Source: Streptomyces filamentosus
Lineage (GTDB): Bacteria > Actinomycetota > Actinomycetes > Streptomycetales > Streptomycetaceae
NCBI RefSeq assembly: GCF_014654895.1
Contig: NZ_BNBE01000002.1
Location: forward strand, 1,116,001-1,180,000
Direction of reading: 5' to 3'
Length of the DNA stretch: 64,000 bases
Shown: in pieces, positions 49,951-58,505 of the stretch
How the letters are laid out: each line of letters begins with the position of its first letter
Position numbering within the stretch: position 1 is the first letter of the stretch
Notes under the pieces: generated by a model
The model's input: only the letters and a program-made list of their open reading frames with translations
What the model was told of the DNA's origin: nothing
Databases searched by the model: none
Translations under genes and position numbers: made by a program

Positions 49951-52900
49951 ATGCGGTTTGGGGTGCTGGGGCCACTCGTGGTCCGGAACGACGACGGCGA
50001 GGAGGTCACGGTCCCCGAGGCCAAGGTCCGCGCCCTGCTCGCCGTGCTGCTCGCGCACGACGGCGGGACCGTCCCGGCGGACCGGCTCATCGACGTCCTG
50101 TGGCCCTCCCGGCCGCCCGCCCGGCCGTCCGGCGCGCTCCAGGCGCGGGTCTCCCAGCTGCGCGCGGTCCTGGGCAGGGAGCGGGTGGTGCGCCGCCCTC
50201 CGGGCTACCTCCTGGACCTGCGCCCTGAAGAGGTCGACGCCGCGCGGTTCCGCGCCCTCGTCGCACGGGCCGGCGCGGCGGCCGCCCCCGGCGACCGGGT
50301 CGCCCTGCTCACCGAGGCGCTGGAGACGTGGCGCGGCCCCGCGTACGCGGACTTCGCGGACGCGGACCTCGTCCGCCCGGCCGCCGCCCGGCTGGACGAG
50401 GAGCGGCTGACCGCCCTGGAGGAACGGGCCGCGGCGCGGCTCGCCCTCGGCGGCGACCCGGCGCTCGCCGCCGAACTGGCCGAGCTCGCCGGGGCGCACC
50501 CGCTGCGCGAACGGCTGCACGCCCTGCGCCTGCGCGCCCTGTACGCCGCCGGGCGCCAGAGCGAGGCCCTCGCCGCGTACGAGGAGGTCCGCGTCCGGCT
50601 CGCCGAGGACCTGGGCGTCGACCCCGGCCCCGAACTGGCCGCCCTGCACACGGCCCTCCTCCGCCACGACCCGTCCCTGACCGCCCCCGCCGCCCTCCCC
50701 GCTCCCTCCTTCCCCTCCTCCCCCGCCGCGCCGGCCGCGCCGGCCGCCCCGCCCGCCGGGAACCTGCCCGCGCCGCTGACCCCGCTGATCGGCCGCGACC
50801 CGCTGCTCGCCCGTGTGCGGCGGGCGCTCGACGGGGCGCGGCTCGTGACGCTCACCGGGCCGGGCGGGGTCGGCAAGACCCGGCTCGCCGTCGCCGCCGC
50901 CCGGGAGACCGCGCCGGACGCCTGGCTGGTGGAGTTCGCCGGCGTGCGGTCCGGCGCCGCGGCGGACCTGGCCCAGGTCGTCGCGGGGGTGCTCGGCCTG
51001 CGGGACGACGACCGGACCGCGCGCCCCGGCGACGCCGCCCCCTCCCCCGTCGGCCACCTCGCCGCCGCGCTGCGCGACCGCCGCGGCCTGCTGGTGCTCG
51101 ACAACTGCGAGCACGTGGTCGACGCGGCGGCCGAACTGGCCGCGCTGCTGCTGGCCGCCGCGCCCGGCCTGCGGGTGCTGACCACCAGTCAGGAGCCCCT
51201 GGGGGTGAGCGGTGAGGCCGTCGTGCTGGTCGAACCGCTCGCCGCCGGGGACGCGGTGCGGCTCTTCACCGAGCGGGCCGCCGCCTCCGCGCCGGGCTTC
51301 CCCGCCGACCCGGCCGACGCAGCCCCGGAGGACCGCGCGGCCGTCGAGGAGATCTGCCGCCGCCTGGACGGCATCCCGCTCGCCCTGGAACTGGCCGCGA
51401 CGCGGGTGCGGGCCCTGGGGGTGCGGGAGCTCGCCGCCCGGCTCGGCGACCGCTTCCAGGTGCTGACCGCCCGGCGGCGCGGCGCCCCGGCCCGGCAGCA
51501 GACCCTGCGCGCGGTGATCGACTGGAGCTGGGAGCTGCTCACCGCGCCCGAGCGGATCGTGCTGCGCCGCCTCGCGGCCTTCGCCGACGGCTGCGACCTG
51601 GCGGCGGTCACGGTCGTCGCGGCGGGCGACGGCGTGGCCGGGGAGGAGGTCTGGGACCTGGTCACCCGGCTCGTCGACCGTTCCCTGGTCGCCGTGGCGG
51701 AGGGTCCAGCGGGGCCGCGCTACCGGCTCCTGGAGTCCGTGGCCGCCTACGCGCTGGAGCGGCTGCACGAGATGGAGGACCTCGACGCGGTGCGCGCCCG
51801 GCACCTGGCGCACTACCTGGCCCTGGCCGAGCGCGCCGAGCCGGGGCTGCGCGGCCCCGGCCAGCGCGACCACCTCGACCGGCTCGACGCCGAGGCGGGC
51901 AATCTGCGGACCGCGCTCGACACGGCGCTGGGCCTGCCCGCCGGCGATCCGTCCGCCGCGCGCCTGGCCCGGGCGCTCGCCTGGTGGTGGCTGCTGCGCG
52001 GTCGCCTCACCGAGGCCCGCCGCACCCTGCGCACGGTCCTCGACGCCCGCCCCGAAGCCACCCCGGAGCGTACCGAACTCCTTCTGCTGCACAGGGCGTT
52101 CACCCTCCTGACCGAGGGCCGTGGCCCGCGCCCCGCCCCCGTGCCGGCCGACGGCTGCACGCCCGGCGCTCCCGACCCGGCCCGCCGGGCGCGCGCCCTG
52201 TGGCTGTGCGCGTACGGCTTGTTCAGCGCGGGCGCGCCGGAGGAGGGCGAGGCGCTCAACTCCCGTGCGCTCGGGCTCTTCGAGGAGCTCGGCGACTCCT
52301 GGGGGACGGCCGCCGCGCTGAGCCTGCGGGCCCGCCTCGCGCTCGACCGGGGCGACCTCGCGGGCCTGGGCCGCGACGGGCTGCACAGCGCCCGCCTCTT
52401 CCGCGAACAGGGCGACCGGTGGGGCGAGTTGCAGACGGTTCCGCCGCTCGCGACGCTCGCCGAGATCAAGGGCGCGTACGAGGAGGCCGCCCGCCGGCAG
52501 CGGGACGGACTGCGCATCGCCCGCGAACTCGGCCTCACCGCCGAGGAGTCGGCCCGGCTCTCCGGCCTGGGACGCCTCGCGCTCCTCGCCCGCGACTGGG
52601 ACCGGGCCCGGACCCTGCACGAACGGGCCCTCGCGATCGCCGCCGAACAGGGCTACGCCTACGCGGAGATCCACGCCCGGATGGGGCTGGCCCTCGGCGC
52701 GCGGCGGTCCGGCGACCTGACTGGGGCCGAGCACCACCTGATACGGCTGCGCGACGGCTTCGCCCAGGCGTCCTCACCGGCCGGGGAGCACCTGCGCCTC
52801 GCCGAGCTCGGCTTCCTCGCGGAGCTCCGGGGCGATCACGACGAGGCGGCCCGGCACCATCTGCGGGGCCTCGCGGTGGCCCGCGTCCTCGCCGAGCCCC

Positions 52901-53193
52901 GCGCCCTCGCCCTCTGCCTGGAGGGCATCGCGGGCGCCCTCGCCCCGCGCTCCCCCGAGGCCGCCGCCGCGCTCCTCGGCGCCGCGGACGCCGAGCGCCG
53001 CAGCGTGGACGCCCCCCTGCCCGCCGCCGAGCGCGGCGACGTCGACCGCGTCACGGCCGCCCTGCGCGCCTCCCTCACCCCGGAGGCGTTCCGCACCGCC
53101 CAGGACCGGGGCGCCCGGGACCGCGGCGAACCCACCCTCGCCCGTCTCCGCCCCGTGCTCCCGCCGACCGGGGAGGATCAGACCGCCCCCTGA
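49951..53193 (+). CDS. AfsR/SARP-type regulator with BTAD, NB-ARC and TPR domains
   Basis: This 1080-residue regulator has an N-terminal winged helix (MRFGVLGPLVVRNDDGEEVT ... LWPSRPPARPSGALQARVSQ), a bacterial transcriptional activation domain (about residues 90-240, ending VRVRLAEDLGVDPGPEL), a P-loop ATPase (GPGGVGKTRLAV about residue 301; LLVLDNCEHV about 380) and a C-terminal TPR array. Start ATG 49951 matches the start of the SARP fold; upstream reading is repeat DNA. Such proteins activate secondary-metabolite or development genes. It may control the neighbouring amino acid cluster or itself via the repeat array. No partner kinase is nearby. Confidence 0.93.
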   Translation: MRFGVLGPLVVRNDDGEEVTVPEAKVRALLAVLLAHDGGTVPADRLIDVLWPSRPPARPSGALQARVSQLRAVLGRERVVRRPPGYLLDLRPEEVDAARFRALVARAGAAAAPGDRVALLTEALETWRGPAYADFADADLVRPAAARLDEERLTALEERAAARLALGGDPALAAELAELAGAHPLRERLHALRLRALYAAGRQSEALAAYEEVRVRLAEDLGVDPGPELAALHTALLRHDPSLTAPAALPAPSFPSSPAAPAAPAAPPAGNLPAPLTPLIGRDPLLARVRRALDGARLVTLTGPGGVGKTRLAVAAARETAPDAWLVEFAGVRSGAAADLAQVVAGVLGLRDDDRTARPGDAAPSPVGHLAAALRDRRGLLVLDNCEHVVDAAAELAALLLAAAPGLRVLTTSQEPLGVSGEAVVLVEPLAAGDAVRLFTERAAASAPGFPADPADAAPEDRAAVEEICRRLDGIPLALELAATRVRALGVRELAARLGDRFQVLTARRRGAPARQQTLRAVIDWSWELLTAPERIVLRRLAAFADGCDLAAVTVVAAGDGVAGEEVWDLVTRLVDRSLVAVAEGPAGPRYRLLESVAAYALERLHEMEDLDAVRARHLAHYLALAERAEPGLRGPGQRDHLDRLDAEAGNLRTALDTALGLPAGDPSAARLARALAWWWLLRGRLTEARRTLRTVLDARPEATPERTELLLLHRAFTLLTEGRGPRPAPVPADGCTPGAPDPARRARALWLCAYGLFSAGAPEEGEALNSRALGLFEELGDSWGTAAALSLRARLALDRGDLAGLGRDGLHSARLFREQGDRWGELQTVPPLATLAEIKGAYEEAARRQRDGLRIARELGLTAEESARLSGLGRLALLARDWDRARTLHERALAIAAEQGYAYAEIHARMGLALGARRSGDLTGAEHHLIRLRDGFAQASSPAGEHLRLAELGFLAELRGDHDEAARHHLRGLAVARVLAEPRALALCLEGIAGALAPRSPEAAAALLGAADAERRSVDAPLPAAERGDVDRVTAALRASLTPEAFRTAQDRGARDRGEPTLARLRPVLPPTGEDQTAP

Positions 53194-53201
53194 GGCCCTG
53201 G

Positions 53202-53495
53202 AACGCCGGCACACCTCGGAGACCGGCCCGACCAGGTCGTCCGCCTTCCGGTCCGGCACCGCGCGGGCGATGACGGCGCGGGCGATGATGCCGACGAGGA
53301 CGTGCCCCTCGATGACGGGGACGCGGCGGACGCGCTGCTCACCCGTCACCCCAGGACGTCGCCGGCGGAGTCCCCGGCGCCCACGGTGACCGTGCCGCCG
53401 CCGACGGGGTCCCCGGCCGTGCGGCCGGCCGGACCCGCACCCTCGGTGACGACCTCCAGGGCGATGCCCCGGCCTTCATGCCGGCCGTCCGCCCC
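53202..53495 (-). pseudogene. CBS-domain protein remnant
   Basis: On the minus strand two frames together read like the second half of an actinobacterial CBS-domain protein. The first frame gives RGIALEVVTEGAGPAGRTAG ... VTVGAGDSAGDVLG and stops at 53346-53348. The second, starting at 53349, gives EQRVRRVPVIEGHVLVGIIA then RAVIARAVPDRKADDLVG. The junction needs a frame change, and a few residues usual before RGIALEVV (as in VVTDRD) are missing. No start or first CBS motif is left. This is therefore a decayed gene, in a 661-base gap between the AfsR-like and DUF5709 genes; the rest of that gap (53496-53854) has no recognised gene. Confidence 0.7.
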
Positions 53496-53854
53496 TGCCC
53501 CCTTCCCCTGGCACTCCCTCCCCGGCCCCTGGGCAGCCGCCCCCGACGGGCCCTGGGCGCGTCCCCACCGGGCGCCGACCACCGCCCCGGCGCCCGACGG
53601 GCACCCGGGACGGTCGCCCGTGATTTCCTCCGCCCCGGCCGGGTAGGCGCGCCAGCGGAAAGCGGAAAGGGCCGGCCGCGGAAGACCGGGGGGCGACACC
53701 CCGGCGCCGCAGCGGCGCGTTCCGGCCCCGGCCGGAGGAGGCGCACGCAGGAGGCCGAGGACCGGTCCCGGGCCGGGCACCGGAGCGGGCCGAGAAGCCG
53801 CCCGGCCCCGGGCCGCCGGCCCGCCCGCCCCCCCTGCGAGGACGAGGAGCAGAC

Positions 53855-54355
53855 ATGACGTCACCCGAGGAAGCCGCCGCGGAGACGGACGCGCGCGGCG
53901 ACGACGTGTACCAGCCGACCGGCTCGGACGCCTCGAACCGGCCCGGCGACCCTCTCGACCCGGAGAACGCCCTGGAGACCGGGACGACGGGGAATCCCGA
54001 GGAGCCGGGCTACTCCCCGCCCGACCGGCCGACCGCCGTCACCCGGACCGGCACCACCGCCGGTGAGCAGCGGGAGGGCGCGTCCCTGGACGAACGGCTG
54101 GCGGAGGAACGGCCCGACGTGGCGCCCGAACCGGGCGACGGCATCGGCGACCTCCCCGGCGGGGAGGGCGAACCGCTCGACGAGGAGTCCGGCGCCGCCC
54201 CCGCCGGGCGCCTGGTCCGGGCCGACACGGCGGTGCCGGGCGGCGTCGCCGCGCGCGACGCCGGCCCCGAGGACACGAGGGCCGCCGAGGAGGCGGCGAT
54301 GCACCGCGACACGGCGGTCGACGGCGGTCACGAGCCGTCCCCGCTCCCGGAGTGA
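53855..54355 (+). CDS. DUF5709-family acidic protein
   Basis: This is a 166-residue, highly acidic and probably disordered protein found in Streptomyces. It begins with DVYQPTGSDASNRPGDPLDP and continues with LDERLAEERPDV, features I associate with DUF5709. It ends with RAAEEAAMHRDTAVDGGHE. GAGGACGAGGAG precedes the ATG. No signal peptide or membrane segment. Function unknown; such proteins are often found near stress and redox genes. Confidence 0.85.
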   Translation: MTSPEEAAAETDARGDDVYQPTGSDASNRPGDPLDPENALETGTTGNPEEPGYSPPDRPTAVTRTGTTAGEQREGASLDERLAEERPDVAPEPGDGIGDLPGGEGEPLDEESGAAPAGRLVRADTAVPGGVAARDAGPEDTRAAEEAAMHRDTAVDGGHEPSPLPE

Positions 54356-54526
54356 GGGCCGGGGCGGGTCCACTCGCGGCCCGCCCGGCCCCCGGGCCCG
54401 CCGCCCCGTCCGCGCGCGGCGTCCGTGTGCGCGGCGACCGGGCCGCCCGGCGGGTCGGCGGCGGAGCACCGGAAGCTCGTCCGGGGCGCCCCGCGTCCGA
54501 GGTGCGGGGCGCTCCGGCGGGGACGA

Positions 54527-55996
54527 TCAGGCGGCGTCGCGCGCCACCACCCGGAAGGTCTCCAGCGAGGGATCGGCGGCGTCGGGGATCAGGACGCCGT
54601 GCGCCACGCCGCTGCGCAGGTACGCGACGGCCTGCTCGCCGATCACCTCGCCCGGCGTGACCACGGGCACCCCCGGCGGGTAGGGGCTGATCGTCTCGGC
54701 GGAGACGCGGCCGACGGCCTCCCGGGCCGGCACGTGCTCGGCGCGGGCGAAGAACGCCTCGCGCGGCGACATGGCCTGTTCCAGTTCCAGGGCCGAGGGC
54801 TCCGGCAGCCGGACCGGAGGCCGTCGTTCGAGCTCGTCCGCCCGTTCGGTGAGGGCCGTCAGCGCGTCCAGCAGGATCCGTTCGGTCTCGTCGTCGTCCG
54901 CGTGGGTGACGGACAGGCTGATCCGGCAGCTGTCCGAGCCGCCGACGTCGACGCGGTGCTCCTCGCGCAGCCATTCGGCCGCCTGCATCCCGCTGATGCC
55001 GAGCTCCCGCACGTCCAGGACGATCTTGAGCGGGTCGAAGTCGGCGGCGAGGCCCGCCTCGACCACCTCGGCCCCCATCGGCGCGAGGCCGGGCAGCGCG
55101 GCCGCCGCCTCGCGGATCCGGCCGGCCCGGCGCAGCGCGCCGCCGAGCAGGTCGCGGCCCTGCTCGACCATCTGGCGCCGCCAGCCGTCGAGCGTGGCGT
55201 ACACGAGGGAGGAGGCGCTCGTCGTGCCGAGGAGGTCCTCGCGCTGCCGGAGGACCTCGGGCGACACCCGGTCGTGCTGGAGGTGGAAGACCGAGCTCTG
55301 CTCGATCGCCCCGCCCATCTTGTGGACGCTGGTGACCACCAGGTCGGCGCCCGCGTCGATGCCCCAGACCGGCAGTCCGGGGTGGAAGGGCAGGTGGGCG
55401 CCCCACGCCTCGTCGAGGACGAGCGGCACCCCGGCGTCGTGGCACGCCTCGGCCACGCCGCGCACGTCCGCGCACGTCCCCCAGTCGGTGGGGGTGATGA
55501 GCAGCATGCCCTTCGCGTCGGGGTGCTCCGCCAGGGCGCGGCGCACGTCGTCGGGCTCCGGCGGGTGGGCGAGGTGCCGGTCGGCGTCGAACTTGGGGTG
55601 GACCCAGACGGGCCGGACACCGTTCACCACCACGGCCGCGATCACCGACTTGTGCGCGTTCCGCGACAGCAGGAGCTTCTCACCGGGGCCCGCGACCGAC
55701 AGCATCGCGGTCTTGACCGAGAGCGAGCTGCCGCAGGTCGAGAAGAAGGCCCGTTCCGCGCCGACGGCGTCCGCCATCAGCTCCTGGGCCCGTTCCAGGA
55801 CGTCCTGGGACTCACGCCGGTCGTCGAGGCCGTTGAGCAGCAGCACGTCGGACCGGAAGACGTCCTGTCCCACGACGCGGGCCACCCGTGGGTCCGCTCC
55901 GCGTCCCTGCTTGTGTCCCGGCGGGCCGTAGACGACGTCTCCCCGCCGCCGGAAGTCCTCCAGCGCTTCGAGGACGGGTGCACGCGAGTGGTCCAT
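54527..55996 (-). CDS. Orn/Lys/Arg decarboxylase-family PLP enzyme
   Basis: This is a 489-residue fold-type I PLP enzyme of the basic amino acid decarboxylase family, shorter than the 700-residue E. coli enzymes because the N-terminal wing domain is missing. The PLP lysine is in VVTSVHKMGGAIEQSS, and STCGSSLSVKTAM, LSRNAHKSV and LVLDEAWGAHLPF are diagnostic. The C-terminal part ends with SPYPPGVPVVTPGEVI, conserved in this family. It would make a diamine or agmatine from lysine, ornithine or arginine. It could work on the product of the AmCP cluster 10 kb away, but no link is shown. Confidence 0.9.
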   Translation of the reverse strand: MDHSRAPVLEALEDFRRRGDVVYGPPGHKQGRGADPRVARVVGQDVFRSDVLLLNGLDDRRESQDVLERAQELMADAVGAERAFFSTCGSSLSVKTAMLSVAGPGEKLLLSRNAHKSVIAAVVVNGVRPVWVHPKFDADRHLAHPPEPDDVRRALAEHPDAKGMLLITPTDWGTCADVRGVAEACHDAGVPLVLDEAWGAHLPFHPGLPVWGIDAGADLVVTSVHKMGGAIEQSSVFHLQHDRVSPEVLRQREDLLGTTSASSLVYATLDGWRRQMVEQGRDLLGGALRRAGRIREAAAALPGLAPMGAEVVEAGLAADFDPLKIVLDVRELGISGMQAAEWLREEHRVDVGGSDSCRISLSVTHADDDETERILLDALTALTERADELERRPPVRLPEPSALELEQAMSPREAFFARAEHVPAREAVGRVSAETISPYPPGVPVVTPGEVIGEQAVAYLRSGVAHGVLIPDAADPSLETFRVVARDAA

Positions 55997-56131
55997 GGTT
56001 CTTCCGGTGGACGGGGCCTTCCTGTCCCGGGGCGCCTACCCGACGCCTCCGTCCTCACGCGCGGACCCGCGCGTACCGTCCCGGCGAAGGGGTAGCCGCA
56101 TCCCGACCGGCGGAAAGGGAGGCGGCGCGCC

Positions 56132-56383
56132 ATGACCGTGTCACCCGGGTTCCTGCTCCTCGCGAACGGTCGTCTCCTCGTCCCCGCGGACGAGATGACC
56201 GGTCTGCTGCGGCACGTCGCGGCCGTCTGGCTCCAGGCCACGGACCGGGGCGAGGCGGACCACGATCCGGCCACCGTCCTGGCCCTGGCCACGTCGCTCA
56301 TGGAGGTGGCCGACCTGATCGACGCCGAGTGCATCGCCCTGCTGCCGCCCGGGGAGGGTCCTTCAAAGGACGCTCCCGGCTGA
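56132..56383 (+). CDS. Small conserved protein (DUF6213-like)
   Basis: This is an 83-residue protein. The text FLLLANGRLLVPADEMTGLL and EVADLIDAECIAL match small Streptomyces proteins that I recall as DUF6213, but the family name is from memory. GGGAGG lies ten bases before the ATG. It has no membrane span, signal peptide or catalytic motif. It is divergent from the decarboxylase-family gene with 135 bases between them. Confidence 0.75.
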   Translation: MTVSPGFLLLANGRLLVPADEMTGLLRHVAAVWLQATDRGEADHDPATVLALATSLMEVADLIDAECIALLPPGEGPSKDAPG

Positions 56384-56545
56384 CTCCGCGAGGGGCCCGG
56401 CGGCGACCTCGGGGTGGCCGGTCCGCGTGGGGTGGCGCGGCGGCGGGCCGCCGTGGAGCGCCGCGGCCGCTTCCGCTCCGCCCCCGACGGCGGTCGCGCG
56501 GCACCGTGGTCCCGTCCGCCGCGCCGTCGCCTCCTCGCCCCGTGC

Positions 56546-58231
56546 TCAGGCGGGGTGCTGTCTGATCCTGGCGAGGAGGTCGACGAGGCGCTGCTGTTCG
56601 CCGTCGGACGCCTTCCGCGGGAGCGGCGGAACGGCATAGGGGCGGGTGCGTGCGGCCGTACGGTCCCGGCGCGCGTCGACCGCCGCGCCGATGATCCAGG
56701 AGCCCGCGACCGGCGCACGGACCGGGGACGGGGGCAGGGACACCGCGGAGGACGCCGCGGACGACAGGACGGGCCGGCCCGTGCGCGGGACCGAGGCGCG
56801 CGCGGCGGCCGGCAGGAGCGGCGGCAGGGGCGTGTGGGGGATCTGGATGACGTAGGTGAGTCCGGAGCCGCGGGGATGGTGCCGTACGGCGAGTTCCCCG
56901 TCGTGCGCGTCGACGATCCCGCGGGCGACGAGGACGTGCGTGGGGTCGTTGACGGCCTGGGGGCCGCTGATCTCGATGCGCAGGCGGTCGGCGAACGGCG
57001 AAGCGGTGATGACGACGGTGGTGTCGGTGCGCGGCGAGGGCTGCGCCTGCGGACGGGCCGTCCCCGTGGACGCGGTGCCGGAGGCGTCGGCGATCAGGTG
57101 TGCCAGGGCGGTCGACGCGCGATCGGGGTCGAGCGAGACCACGACGGGCGGTGCGTGTACGGCGAATCGCGTGCGGTGCGGGCCGGTGAGCACCACGGCC
57201 TTGTCGATGGCGGCGGTCAGGATCGTGCCCAAGGTCGTGGGGTGGCGGGCGACGCTGGGCGCCGCGCCCGCCGGCCGCGGGGGTTCCGCGGTGCCCGTCC
57301 GGAGCGGGTCAGGGCCTGCGGTCCGGGATGCGGGACGCGGGGCGGTCAGTTCGGCGTGGCGGGCGGCGAGCGCCGCGTACCGCTCCGCGTGTTCCGCGAG
57401 TTCGGCCTCGTGCCGGACGACGAGTTCCTCGTACGGTCTGCGGTCGGTGAAGGTCATCACGGCGCCGACGAGCTGGTCGCCGTCCCGCACCGGGGCGGTC
57501 GTCAGGTCGACGGGCACCCGCTCGCCGCCCTTCGACCACAGCACCTGGCCGCGCACGCGGTGCTTGCGCCCGGACTTGAGGGTGTCCGCGAGCGGGGACT
57601 CCTCGTACGGGAAGGGGGTGCCGTCGGCGCGCCTGGCGAGGATCAGGGGGTGCAGCTCGGCGCCGCCGAGCTCGCCGGCCCGGTAGCCGAGGATCTGCGC
57701 GAAGGCGGGGTTCACGAGGACGACCCGGCCGTCGGTGTCCGTGCCGACGACGCCCTCGGACGCGGCCCGCAGGATCATCTCGGTCTGCCGCTGCGAGCGG
57801 GCCAGTTCCGCCTCGGTGTCGAGGGTGCCGGTGAGGTCGCGGACGACGAGCATCAGCAGCTCGTCGCCGGTGTAGCCGCTGTACGAGTCGTACGCCTCGC
57901 GCCCGTCCTCCAGGCTGGCGCTGGTCACCTCGACGGGGAACTCGCCGCCGTCGGTGCGCCGGGCGACCATCCGCATCGGCTTGGTCCGGCCCCGCTCGTC
58001 GGCCGGGTCGGGCCGGCGCATCGAGCCGGGGATCAGGCGCGAGTCGAAGGTGGGCAGCAGGTCCAGCAGACCGCGCCCGACGAGCGCGGTGCCGGGGGTC
58101 TCGAACATGCCCAGGGCGATGGTGTTGGCGTTGACGACCGTGCCGTTGCAGTTGACGAGCACGAGGCCGTCCGGCAGGGCGTCGAGTACGGCCGCGAGGC
58201 GAGCAACGCCTCGGGAGAGCGGAAGGACCAT
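56546..58231 (-). CDS. Two-PAS sensor protein with degenerate GHKL ATPase domain (paralogue 1)
   Basis: This is a 561-residue cytoplasmic protein. PAS-1 (about residues 10-130, VLVNCNGTVVNANTIALGMF) and PAS-2 (about 150-270, EGVVGTDTDGRVVLVNPAFA; IPFPYEESPL-type loop) are followed by a coiled linker and a C-terminal region like histidine-kinase ATPases (GIVDAHDGELAVRHHPRGSG). The N-box reads HLIADASG instead of N-xxxxN, and no DxGxG is seen, so kinase activity is doubtful. ATG 58231 is preceded by GGAAAGGAAACG. The neighbouring upstream gene encodes a paralogue with the same layout. Confidence 0.85.
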   Translation of the reverse strand: MVLPLSRGVARLAAVLDALPDGLVLVNCNGTVVNANTIALGMFETPGTALVGRGLLDLLPTFDSRLIPGSMRRPDPADERGRTKPMRMVARRTDGGEFPVEVTSASLEDGREAYDSYSGYTGDELLMLVVRDLTGTLDTEAELARSQRQTEMILRAASEGVVGTDTDGRVVLVNPAFAQILGYRAGELGGAELHPLILARRADGTPFPYEESPLADTLKSGRKHRVRGQVLWSKGGERVPVDLTTAPVRDGDQLVGAVMTFTDRRPYEELVVRHEAELAEHAERYAALAARHAELTAPRPASRTAGPDPLRTGTAEPPRPAGAAPSVARHPTTLGTILTAAIDKAVVLTGPHRTRFAVHAPPVVVSLDPDRASTALAHLIADASGTASTGTARPQAQPSPRTDTTVVITASPFADRLRIEISGPQAVNDPTHVLVARGIVDAHDGELAVRHHPRGSGLTYVIQIPHTPLPPLLPAAARASVPRTGRPVLSSAASSAVSLPPSPVRAPVAGSWIIGAAVDARRDRTAARTRPYAVPPLPRKASDGEQQRLVDLLARIRQHPA

Positions 58232-58505
58232 GGCGACGTTTCCTTTCCGGGCTGGGGTCACAGGCGGGGGTGTGCGGCGGTGCCGGGCGAAGGGGCCGCG
58301 CGGTTCGGCGTGGTGCGGAGTGCGGGGCCGAGCCGGCGCACCGGGACCGGAATCGGTGCGGTGAGCGGTGGGTTCGTGGGGCGTCGGTCCGGCTGACGGG
58401 GACCTCACCACCTGGCGATGGCACAGGTGGGGGCAAGGTCGCTGCCTTGATGTTTCTCGAGGGTGCCTTCATGCCATGATCGGGGCGGGCTGAGACACAT
58501 CCCGG

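Noticed and set aside
48925..52737. A 1270-codon minus-strand frame opposite the AfsR-like gene
   Set aside because: Shadow frame; the plus strand carries the SARP, P-loop and TPR motifs.
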